Shown: in pieces, positions 1 through 7,541 of the stretch
How positions within the stretch are numbered: position 1 is the stretch's first letter
Layout: every line of letters begins with the position of its first letter
The notes under the pieces: generated by a model
What the model was told of the DNA's origin: nothing
The model's database searches: none
The model's input: the letters and a program-made list of their open reading frames with translations, nothing else
Translations under genes and position numbers: made by a program
Assembly (NCBI GenBank): GCA_016946835.1
Contig: JACVTC010000131.1
Span: 390,001-405,000 of the forward strand
DNA from: Neocallimastix lanati (nom. inval.)
Lineage: Eukaryota > Neocallimastigomycota > Neocallimastigomycetes > Neocallimastigales > Neocallimastigaceae
Length of the DNA stretch: 15,000 nucleotides
Direction of reading: 5' to 3'

Positions 1-737
1 TAGCTTTTTCTATATTTTGAAATTGGAACCCTTATAAACAAAATATTCAACGCTGTCAGTCATTTTCAAATGAGACGCTTAATCGATTAAAGTTTGTTTA
101 TTAATTAATATAAATTTATAATTTATATAACTAAATGTTTTACAAAGATTTAAAGAACAAATATAATAACATGTTTTTATTTAATTGTGGCTTGTTCGAG
201 ATATATATTAATTTTTTTAATGTGTAATTACAATATATTTAATATAACTTAATTTAATATTTAATTAAACTTTTAGATAGAACATAACTATATATTAATA
301 AATTCAACATTTTAAATAAATAAATAAATACTTTTTTTATTTTTAAAATTATTCAGCCTCTATAACCTAAAAAGTACATATTAGTTACCAGTAATAGAAA
401 TGAGCATAAAAAGTTTCAATTGTCAAAAATAATAAATGATTATGTTCAGATGCTTTAATATTTAATTAATTCATTAACAATATAAATTATAAGAATAAAA
501 ATAATAATATTATTATTATTAATGAAAAAAATTTTTTTCAATAAAACGTATGTACATTAAAAAAAAAAAATTTTTTTAATTAAAGATTTTTTCTTTTTTT
601 TTTTTAATTTATTATTGAAATTTTTTTCATTATTTTTATATATTTTTATTTATTTATTTATTTATTGTATTGAAAAAAAATAATTAATAAAGAAACTATA
701 TTTTAATAAATAATAATTAAATAAAAATAAAAAAAAA
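1..737. other. AT-rich intergenic DNA, no gene seen
   Basis: No coding frame or RNA gene is recognisable. The stretch is almost entirely A/T, with long A and T runs (about 560-605), a small (AAT)/(ATT) palindrome near 505-522 and TTTA repeats near 645-665. The A-rich stretch just before 738 is presumably the 5' leader of the GrpB gene. I see no distinct promoter element. Confidence 0.6.
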
Positions 738-1280
738 ATGACTGTATTGGGATTAAAAAGAGGAACAGTAAAACTCATTCCACATCAAAAAGAATGGGAA
801 ATTAATGCTAAAGAAACCATTAATCTTTTAAAGCAATTAATTGGCGATATAGCTATTGACATTCAACATATAGGAAGTACCTCAATCCCAACAATTCATG
901 CTAAACCTATAATAGATATCGTTGTCGGTGTAGACAATTTAACTGACATCCTTCCATATAAAAATTTATTACAGCAGTATGGTGTCATATTTCGCGGAGA
1001 AGTTAATCTTAATCAGTTATTATTTGTTATAGGTGATATGGAAAAAGATACTCGTACCCATCATATTCACATCACTCCATGGAATGGGAAAAGCTGGGTT
1101 AATTACATTAATTTTCGAGATTATTTAATTGCCTTTGAAGAAAAGGCACAAATTTATGATCAATATAAGCAAGAATTAGCATTAAAATATTCAAATGACC
1201 GAAGTCAATACACTGAAAATAAAAATGATATCATAGACAAATTACTTAAAGAGGCCTATTATTGGAGGAAAAATTCTTAA
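738..1280 (+). CDS. GrpB/UPF0157 family protein (nucleotidyltransferase-like fold)
   Basis: The 180-residue frame has the GrpB layout along its whole length. An N-terminal segment with HQKEW (residues 16-20) comes first. The nucleotidyltransferase-like signature follows: HIGSTSIP (44-51), then KPIIDI (56-61), with the G-S and D60 positions expected for the fold. A THHIHI strand (107-112), FRDYL (126-130) and the closing helix pattern Y..NK..I...L..A (158-173) complete it. Length matches the usual 170-190 residues, so the gene looks complete. Members are common in bacteria and scattered in fungi; the exact substrate is not established. It has no intron and starts at an ATG in an A-rich context. 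AATAAA at 1299-1304 and an A20 run at 1316-1335 follow the stop. Family membership is well supported; bacterial origin is an inference. Confidence 0.9.
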   Translation: MTVLGLKRGTVKLIPHQKEWEINAKETINLLKQLIGDIAIDIQHIGSTSIPTIHAKPIIDIVVGVDNLTDILPYKNLLQQYGVIFRGEVNLNQLLFVIGDMEKDTRTHHIHITPWNGKSWVNYINFRDYLIAFEEKAQIYDQYKQELALKYSNDRSQYTENKNDIIDKLLKEAYYWRKNS

Positions 1281-1298
1281 ATATCAAATTAAAAATTA

Positions 1299-1335
1299 AA
1301 TAAATATTATTATTCAAAAAAAAAAAAAAAAAAAA
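1299..1335 (+). terminator. Poly(A) signal and genomic A20 tract after the GrpB gene
   Basis: AATAAA lies 19 nt after the GrpB stop codon and an uninterrupted run of 20 A begins 12 nt after it. The signal is a plausible cleavage/polyadenylation site. The genomic A-run could be ordinary AT-rich sequence or the tail of a retroposed copy. Confidence 0.4.
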
Positions 1336-1516
1336 GATGTATATTATGTATATAATGTATACAAAATCATTTTCAATAATTAATAGTTTCAAATAAGTTG
1401 TATGAATCAATAACATATAGAAATAAATATGGCATATGTATTTAAAGGCAGTTAATACCATAATAACCTTTTTTTTTTAAAAAAAAAAAAAATAAATAAA
1501 ACTAGAAAAAGAGGGA

Positions 1517-1570
1517 TATGATGCATTTCGCAAAGTTGCATTCATATTGTTGTAATATTTGATGCCATAA
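1517..1570 (+). repeat. TGCATTTCG-type dispersed repeat, copy A
   Basis: The copy begins TGATGCATTTCGCAAA, carries a second TTGCATT a few bases on, and ends in GATGCCATAA about 50 bp later. The same order of motifs recurs in copy B at 1944-2007. Nature unknown; it could be a remnant of a small non-autonomous element. Confidence 0.45.
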
Positions 1571-1751
1571 AATTTTTAATACAATTATATATAAATAAAT
1601 AAATAAATAAATAATAATCAAGTTACTTTATAATAAAAAAAAAAAAAAAAAAAAAAAAACTGAATAATTTATCATTAATTTATTTATATAAATAATTAAA
1701 TAATTTATCATTACTTATTGGAATTATTTATTTATTAATTATTAAATTTTA

Positions 1752-1822
1752 AAAAGCCATATTTTCCGAAATGCAACTTTCCGATATAAATTTTCAGAAA
1801 TGCAATACTCCCGGAAAAGATT
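1752..1822 (-). repeat. TGCATTTCG-type dispersed repeat, copy C (inverted)
   Basis: On the minus strand this island carries TGCATTTCTGAAAA (1791-1804) and TGCATTTCGGAAAA (1762-1774), and then ATGGCTT. The motifs match those in copies A and B but the order and spacing differ, so it is a looser relative in the opposite orientation. Confidence 0.35.
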
Positions 1823-1943
1823 ATACTTTACATTGCTTTATTTATTAATTAAAATATTGTATATATTATATATATATATTAAATGAAAAAACTACATTAT
1901 TAAATTACTAATATATTTAAGATTAAAAAAAAAAAAGAAAATG

Positions 1944-2007
1944 TGATGCATTTCGCAAATGCTGCATTTCGTCATGTGGCTTGTTGATAAATTAATTTAA
2001 TGCCATA
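1944..2007 (+). repeat. TGCATTTCG-type dispersed repeat, copy B
   Basis: The copy begins TGATGCATTTCGCAAA like copy A, has a second CTGCATTTCG at 1962-1971 and ends in AATGCCATAA. Both copies A and B are followed by AAATAAATA-type repeats. Confidence 0.45.
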
Positions 2008-2698
2008 ATATAAACAAATAAATAAAAAATAAATAAATAATATTTTAAAATTCTATATATATTATATATTATATATTATATATATTAGTAATTAATATTA
2101 ATAATAATTAATAATAAAAAAATAAAAATAAAAATAAAAGAATTGAAGAATTATTAAATATATTACTTTTATATTTCTATTATTAACCTTTATATTTACA
2201 TCATCAGCTTTATTAACTTTTTTACATAGTTAAAAAAATTTATAATATTTATATAAAAAATAAAAATTTTATATATTTTTTAAAAAAAAAATAAATAAAT
2301 TATTCTTTAAGAATATAATATTTAACCTTTGATTTGTTTTAACGTTTTCATTATTTTATTTATATATTAAATTATACACCATATTACAAAAATAAGAGAA
2401 GCCATAATTCATGTAAAGAAAGAAAAATAAAAAAAAAAAATTTTTTTTTTCTTTATTTACTAATATTATTAATAATAGAGTTTATAAAGGAGAAATAAAT
2501 AATATATATATATATATATAATACATTGATTATAAATATATACAAAATAGATATAACAAAATTAAATATTTATTTTTTTTTTTTTCCTTTAAACTTAGAG
2601 AATAACTTTATTTAATTTATAATAAAAATAAAATTACATGATTTAAATGAAAAAATAACAAATAAAATACATGAAATAAAATATTATATTTTATATAA

Positions 2699-3336
2699 TT
2701 ATAAAAGTGCGTTAGAAGCAATAGCCTCTAACTTTTCCCATTCCTCGATGATAACACTACGTCCATTATTGCGAGTAATAATTTCAATATTAGTGTTATC
2801 TATCGAATCTGTATCTGTTCTTTCACCAGGAGGTGAAAATCCATGCCATATCATTTGGACGTCGACACTCTCGGCAACGGTAGATTCAAAAGATTCAACG
2901 GAATACCAATTCATCATCAATCTGAAAGATCGACAAATTAATGGTATTACGTTTGTTAGAAACTCCGCAATCCCCACAAAATACGGAACAATCAACGAAG
3001 TTGAACTTTTTTTGTTCCCCATCATTAAGTTTAATTTTTTCATATATTGAATGCCCACCAAGAAGAGCACTCGATATAAAATAATAAATATTATTATCAT
3101 AATCCTTTTCTTAATCGAAAGAAACATCCAAGGATTTTTGTTCAATTATCATTGCAAACTTCAAAAAGAGATCATCTAAAAAAAGTAAAGATTTATTTCT
3201 ATAATTTTCCAATTCTTTACAGGCAAAGATCCAGTGAGAAAAGCTACGGACACTAACACCACAACAAGGGCAACATTTAGGGCAATCTTCTGAGACTATT
3301 TTTCTTTTAATGGAAATATATATTAATATACTATAA
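2699..3336 (-). pseudogene. Decayed C-terminal end of non-LTR retrotransposon ORF2 (left copy)
   Basis: Reading leftward, the frame carries IVSEDCPKCCPCCG followed by SFSHWIFACKEL, a C-x2-C...H-x4-C finger typical of the RT-associated zinc finger at the end of non-LTR ORF2. The frame hits an in-frame TAA at 3111-3113, where the sister copy has sense codons. Similarity to the sister copy continues in the same frame past that stop (LLGG at about 3046-3057). It then changes to another frame near 3000-3030, where PYFVGIAEFLTNV resumes; that frame runs to the TAA at 2699. One nonsense codon and one frameshift make this a pseudogene. The part of the frame right of about 3340 is antisense to the sister copy and is not homologous coding. 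Confidence 0.6.
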
Positions 3337-4023
3337 AGAATAATATTTTTTTGGATTGGACGAATTAAATGTGGATTCAAATTTGATGTAAAAACGTATG
3401 TTAAAAGTAATCTAGTATCAGAAAATTGCCCAACATACTGCCCTTGTTGTGGTGAGAGTAACAGCATTCCTAGTTTTACACACTGGATACTTTTATGTCC
3501 TAAATTTGAAGAATTTAGGCAACATTTCATTCCCTTTGTTGATGAAATTTTTATTAATTTTTCTCTTATTGTTCATGAGAAATCATTGAACATTCCTGAT
3601 GATAAAGAGGAAGATTTTGATGATAATATCAATTTTTACGTGCTGTGTCTCCTTCTTGGCGGAAATGCAGTATTTGAAATCTTAAAGATCGGCTCGGGGG
3701 AAAGAAGGCGATATATTAATAATATTTTTCAATCACCTTCGAACGAGTCTTCTTTCCCGATTTCATATTTTGTGGGGCTTGCGGAATTCCTTACTAACGT
3801 TATGCCTATTGTGATTGGTGATTTTTACACCATGATCGATTTGTATAGTGTTAGACCTACCGTTGTCAAGAGCGTCGACGTCGTAACGATAAGGCAAAGA
3901 AGAAATTCTGATACAGATTCGAACGATAATTTTCATCCACATGGAGTTATCTTCGATGAATGGGAAGAGTTAGAGGCCTTTTCGTCCTCGAATCTCAAAC
4001 GTAGTTTTTTAATATTAATATAA
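3337..4023 (+). pseudogene. 5'-truncated but open end of non-LTR retrotransposon ORF2 (right copy)
   Basis: A frame with no start is open from just after a TAA at 3334-3336 to the TAA ending at 4023, about 228 codons. It carries the zinc finger CPCCG (3442-3456) followed by FTHWILLCPKF (about 3475-3507). The shared C-terminal block ISYFVGLAEFLTNVMP lies at about 3760-3810, and DTDSNDN and DEWEELEAF near the end. No frame break is seen, unlike the left copy, so it decayed later or remains constrained. RT and endonuclease domains are missing, so the fragment is non-autonomous. It could be read from a downstream non-ATG codon, but I would not call it a functional gene. Confidence 0.6.
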
Positions 4024-4084
4024 AAAAAAAAAATTTCATGTATTTAAACTTCATGTATTTTTTATAAAAAAAAAAATATTATTA

Positions 4085-4118
4085 AATAAAGTTTTTTCCT
4101 AGTCTAAAAAAAAAAAAA
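4085..4118 (+). terminator. Poly(A) signal and A13 tail of the right non-LTR copy
   Basis: AATAAA at 4085-4090 is followed 15 nt later by A13 (4106-4118), after which the sequence no longer resembles the left copy. The left copy has the mirror arrangement at 2573-2612. Confidence 0.6.
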
Positions 4119-5047
4119 TATAAAGAATAATTACATCAATAATTACATTAATAATTATATATATGCCCGTTTTGAATTATTGTAAAAATTAAAGGACTTC
4201 TGTAAATAGCTAAAATCTAATTGTATTATAAAAAAGAGTCTTATTAAATAGATTACCGATATGAATAAATATTTATGGGCTATAGAATCTCGTATAATAA
4301 ATAAAAAAATATATAATTTATTAATTAATTAATTATTTGTTCTCTAAATTATAAATCAACGGAAATTGAACCTTCTTATAATATATTTTTTTGATTCAAA
4401 GAAGAACTAAAGATCAAATTCTAAAAATTTATTACTTTCTGTGAAATAAAAAAAAATTAACTATTATAATAATCTCATGATTATTAACTAAAATATAAAG
4501 ATCTTTAAATTTTTAATTTTTATAAATTCATTTTACTTAATTTTATTTTATTTTATTTTATTTTATTTTATTTTATTTTATTTTATTTTATTTTATTTTA
4601 TTTTATTTTATTTTATTTTATTTTATTTTATTTTATTTTATTTTATTTTATTTTATTTTATTTTATTTTTATTAGCATAATTTTAATTTTATATTATTAT
4701 TTTTATATTTAATATTATTAAAATTTCCAGTATTTTCAAAGATATTATTATTATTATTTAAGTGGTTTTAAATATAATCAATTATTTTATTAAAATACTA
4801 TCACTAAAAAATAAAAAAATAAATAAATAAAATAAATAAAAATAAAAATTTTATCATAATAGATCAATTTAATTTTAATTATGAATTAATTATAAAATTT
4901 TTTAAATATTAAATTTATGGATGTTAATATATATTGTATATGCATTAATATCCTTATCTTTATATATATATATATTAAAATTGAAAATTATTAAAATTTA
5001 AAAACTTTAAATACTTCAAAAAAAAGTTTTTCCCATTTCACATTTAT
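4119..5047. other. AT-rich intergenic DNA
   Basis: No gene or RNA is recognisable. The stretch holds the (TTTTA)n microsatellite listed separately, TTAATTAA-type palindromes near 4318-4333 and mixed A/T runs. Its right part is the 3' flank of the LRR-CBM18 gene. Confidence 0.6.
4541..4668. repeat. (TTTTA)n pentanucleotide microsatellite
   Basis: About 25 uninterrupted copies of TTTTA over 128 bp. It is pure throughout, so slippage is likely ongoing and length probably varies between strains. Assembly length may be unreliable. Confidence 0.95.
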
Positions 5048-6718
5048 TTATTTACATTTGCCAAATTCAGATTGGCAACCCTTACCACAGTATTTATCAG
5101 AAGTTCCACAGTATCCATATTTACTGCAACATTCACCAGATGGGCATTTTCCAATGTCCTTACCACATTTACCACCACTGTTCTTTGAAGTATCCTTTGA
5201 AGTATCACATTTACCAAACTCAGATTGGCAACCCTTACCACAGTATTTATCAGAAGTTCCACAGTATCCATATTTACTACAACATTCACCAGATGGGCAT
5301 TTTCCAATGTCCTTACCACATTTACCACCACTGTTCTTTGAAGTATCCTTTGAAGTATCACATTTACCAAACTCAGATTGGCAACCCTTACCACAGTATT
5401 TATCAGAAGTTCCACAATATCCATATTTACTGCAACATTCACCAGATGGGCATTTTCCAAATTCCTTACCACATTTGCCACCACTGTTCTTTGAAGTATC
5501 CTTTGAAGTATCACATTTACCAAATTCAGATTGACAACCCTTACCACAGTATTTATCGGATGTTCCACAATATCCATATTCACTACAACATTCTCCAGTT
5601 GGACATTTTCCAAATTCCTTACCACATTTGCCACCACTGTTCTTTGAAGTATCCTTTGAAGTATCACATTTACCAAATTCAGATTGACAACCCTTACCAC
5701 AGTATTTATCGGATGTTCCACAGTATCCGTATTTACTACAACATTCACCAGTTGGACATTTTCCAATGTCCTTACCACATCTGCCATTATTGATAGTAGT
5801 ATCACTTTTTTTAGCTTCTCTAACATTGATATTTTCTTCGTAGTTAAATTTCTTAAGTTTAAGAGAATTGTAACATTCTGGAATTTCATCGTCAATATCA
5901 TTTAAATAGATGTAAAGAGTTTCAAGTTTGGTTAGTTCACAGATTTGTTTTGGGAACTTCTTTAACTGATTCATACTTATATCTAAATTTACAAGATTCT
6001 TTAATTTTCCAATTTCATTCAAATTATCCTCAGTAATATCAGCAAGAGTAACAGATAAGGATTTAAGATTAGTTAAACTACTCAAAACACCCTTTGGAAC
6101 GGTACTTGAGAGATTTTCAAAGTATTTTCTTTGATTGAAGGTAATACTTAATTCAGTAAGTCCATTAATATCAGTTAATTTATCAAGACCAGCACAACTA
6201 CTAAGTTTTAAAGTTCTAAGTTTAGGTAATTTAGCAAGTTCTTTAATATTAATATCATTTAATTTAAGGAAACCTAAACTTAACGTTTGTAAGTTATTAA
6301 GGTCTTTGAAAATATCTTCATTTATAGTACCAACTTCAGAATAGAATACGGTTTTACCATTTTTTTCTTTTTCACTATACTCTTCGTACTCAAGATTAAG
6401 TTCTTCTAAATTAGATAATTTACTAATACTAGTTGGGAATATGTCATTTTTTCCATTTATGTAAGTAAGTTTTTTAATAGTTGGATAAGAGAAAAGTTTT
6501 TCTGTTTCTTCTTTATTTATATCAAAAACAAAACCATCAAAAGATAATTCTATGAGAGATCCATCTTTATCATTTTCACATGAAACGTAACTATCAACTT
6601 TACTTTCATTATTATTTTTTTTTAAATAACTTTTAAGTTCTTCACAATCATCTTTTGCACTAACTAATGATGTAAGAGTAACAAATGCCAGAGTTCTTAA
6701 AATATTTTTAAATAACAT
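5048..6718 (-). CDS. Secreted leucine-rich-repeat protein with five C-terminal CBM18 (hevein) chitin-binding modules
   Basis: I choose the ATG at 6718 (556 residues) over an in-frame start at 6814. It directly opens a good signal peptide: MLFK, a hydrophobic core, and cleavage after LVSA at residue 21. Residues about 60-300 are leucine-rich repeats of the L..L.L..N.L type, for example LEELNL, LRTLKLSSC and LVNLDISMNQL. From about residue 312 to the end come five modules of about 40 residues at a 51-residue period, joined by a DTSKDTSKNSGG linker. Each has the eight cysteines of hevein (C-x6-C-x4-CC-x5-C-x6-C-x3-C-x6-C). Each also has the sugar-contact pattern S-x-Y-x-Y...Y, with tyrosines where hevein has two tryptophans. 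No catalytic domain, membrane anchor or GPI signal is seen. The likely place of action is outside the cell or in the wall, binding chitin. Hevein arrays are abundant in anaerobic fungi; the LRR partner is unknown. Confidence 0.88.
   Translation of the reverse strand: MLFKNILRTLAFVTLTSLVSAKDDCEELKSYLKKNNNESKVDSYVSCENDKDGSLIELSFDGFVFDINKEETEKLFSYPTIKKLTYINGKNDIFPTSISKLSNLEELNLEYEEYSEKEKNGKTVFYSEVGTINEDIFKDLNNLQTLSLGFLKLNDINIKELAKLPKLRTLKLSSCAGLDKLTDINGLTELSITFNQRKYFENLSSTVPKGVLSSLTNLKSLSVTLADITEDNLNEIGKLKNLVNLDISMNQLKKFPKQICELTKLETLYIYLNDIDDEIPECYNSLKLKKFNYEENINVREAKKSDTTINNGRCGKDIGKCPTGECCSKYGYCGTSDKYCGKGCQSEFGKCDTSKDTSKNSGGKCGKEFGKCPTGECCSEYGYCGTSDKYCGKGCQSEFGKCDTSKDTSKNSGGKCGKEFGKCPSGECCSKYGYCGTSDKYCGKGCQSEFGKCDTSKDTSKNSGGKCGKDIGKCPSGECCSKYGYCGTSDKYCGKGCQSEFGKCDTSKDTSKNSGGKCGKDIGKCPSGECCSKYGYCGTSDKYCGKGCQSEFGKCK
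5055..5796 (-). repeat. 153-bp tandem repeat encoding the CBM18 array
   Basis: The unit recurs at 5061, 5214, 5367, 5520 and 5673, a constant period of 153 bp with no indels (51 codons). There are nearly five units; the last lacks the linker. The two C-terminal units (5061-5366) are almost identical in DNA. Units 2 and 3 carry KEFG where the others carry KDIG. This suggests stepwise duplication plus homogenisation. Confidence 0.95.
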
Positions 6719-6968
6719 TTTTTTTATAAAATAAAATTTTAAAATTTCAAAAATCTTAAAACCAATACTATAAAAATTATGATGATAAAAAAAAGTTTGA
6801 TTATTTTCAACCAAAAATTAATCTATTTATACTTTCTTAAAGTTTTATAAATTTTATTAAAAATAATTTTTTTAAATTAAAATAAATTTTAATGTTAAAT
6901 TAAAAATTAAACCTTAATAACCTTAATTCAATTTAATATATGATTAGTACAAGAAATGTAATATACAT
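6719..6968 (-). promoter_or_regulatory. 5' flank of the LRR-CBM18 gene, cut by a retrotransposon
   Basis: About 250 bp lie between the chosen ATG (6718) and the retrotransposon end (6969). The stretch is AT-rich, with no recognisable promoter motif beyond A/T runs. The element therefore separates the gene from its original upstream DNA. Confidence 0.4.
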
Positions 6969-7519
6969 TGATATACAACTCAAAAGTTCGATGTACTTTT
7001 GTTGGGATTTATTTATTAAATTTATTAATTTATTATTTATTTATTTATTTAATTTTATATAAAAACTACATATATTTAAAAAAGACTATTTAACAACTTT
7101 CTTATTCTTTTAATTACAAACTAACTTAACATAATATAACTTTTAAACAACAACGACGACTACACGACTAGCCCTTCTCTTAATTCAGAGAAATGCTTTA
7201 TTTTTATGTTATTTAGTTATAATTAACTATTTAATTAATTGTTCCCGTGATTAGAATAAACTATTAATAATTATTATTTAAGGAAATATTTAATAACTAT
7301 ATAAATATAAATATAAAATGATAAGAATATAATTAAAACATTGATTTATGCTATAAAATTTATTATTAATTAAATATATAATTAATATATAAAATCAAGC
7401 CACATATTGAAATTGTTGTAAAATCATTAGATTTAAATTTGATTTATGTCATTAATTTATGTTTGACTAATAAAACTAATTTTATATTAATTAAGGTTTA
7501 AATATTTCATTTTATATCA
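6969..7519 (-). repeat. 3' LTR of the Ty3/gypsy element
   Basis: Identical by eye to 13561-14111, with a constant offset of 6,592 bp and no indel. It carries AATAAA on the minus strand (7197-7202), a candidate poly(A) signal. A 6-bp hairpin lies immediately downstream on the minus strand (TTCTCT/AGAGAA, 7175-7192). It reads toward the LRR-CBM18 gene, whose ATG lies 250 bp beyond its end. Confidence 0.95.
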
Positions 7520-7534
7520 TTCGTCCCACCTTAA
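7520..7534 (-). promoter_or_regulatory. Candidate polypurine tract (plus-strand primer)
   Basis: On the minus strand the bases directly before the 3' LTR read AAGGTGGGACGAA, purine-rich with one T and one C, abutting TGATAT. Position is as expected for a Ty3/gypsy PPT. It sits 8-22 nt past the integrase stop codon. Confidence 0.6.
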
Positions 7535-7541
7535 GATACAA

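Larger units (their letters stand above)
1281..2572. other. AT-rich intergenic DNA with a dispersed short repeat
   Basis: No gene is seen. Apart from homopolymers (A20 at 1316, T/A runs near 1470-1490, a long A run near 1637-1659) and TA repeats, the only islands of complexity are at 1515-1570, 1753-1822 and 1941-2005, annotated separately. Short frames here are built from T-runs or homopolymers and are not credible genes. Confidence 0.6.
2573..4118. mobile_element. Head-to-head pair of 5'-truncated non-LTR retrotransposon 3' ends
   Basis: Two related but clearly diverged copies of the same element end diverge from a centre near 3310-3350. The left copy reads on the minus strand and the right copy on the plus strand. 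Each encodes a CCHC-type zinc finger like the one at the C terminus of non-LTR retrotransposon ORF2 proteins. A shared tail region follows (PYFVG.AEFLTNV, then DTDS..N, then EEWE.LEA). Both copies then have a related 3' UTR (TTTCATGTATTT, then AAATAAAGTT), AATAAA and a run of exactly 13 A before unrelated flanking DNA. AATAAA is at 4085-4090 on the right and at 2607-2612 (complement) on the left. The A13 runs are at 4106-4118 and 2573-2585. Poly(A) ends and 5' truncation are hallmarks of target-primed reverse transcription. Assignment to a clade is not possible from this fragment. Confidence 0.65.

Noticed and set aside
1246-1461. 71-residue minus-strand frame
   Set aside because: Made mostly of Phe/Ile/Tyr from T-runs; no conserved motif.
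3345-3530. Upstream half of the minus frame 3111-3530 as part of the left gene
   Set aside because: It is antisense to the right-hand copy (its residues are the complement of the zinc-finger coding strand). Real homologous coding on the minus strand begins only near 3336.
5058-5793. Long plus-strand frames with repeated Pro/His/Tyr-rich sequence, and a 285-residue minus frame in the same place
   Set aside because: They are other-frame readings of the 153-bp CBM18 repeat. A repeat whose length is a multiple of three keeps several frames open at once. Only the 5048-6718 minus frame has domains and a signal peptide.
5055-5796. CRISPR-like array
   Set aside because: Period is 153 bp with no spacers and the repeat is protein coding; the organism is eukaryotic.
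6719-6814. Extended N terminus of the LRR-CBM18 protein starting at 6814
   Set aside because: The extension is Phe/Lys/Tyr-rich and would bury the signal peptide that begins exactly at the ATG at 6718.
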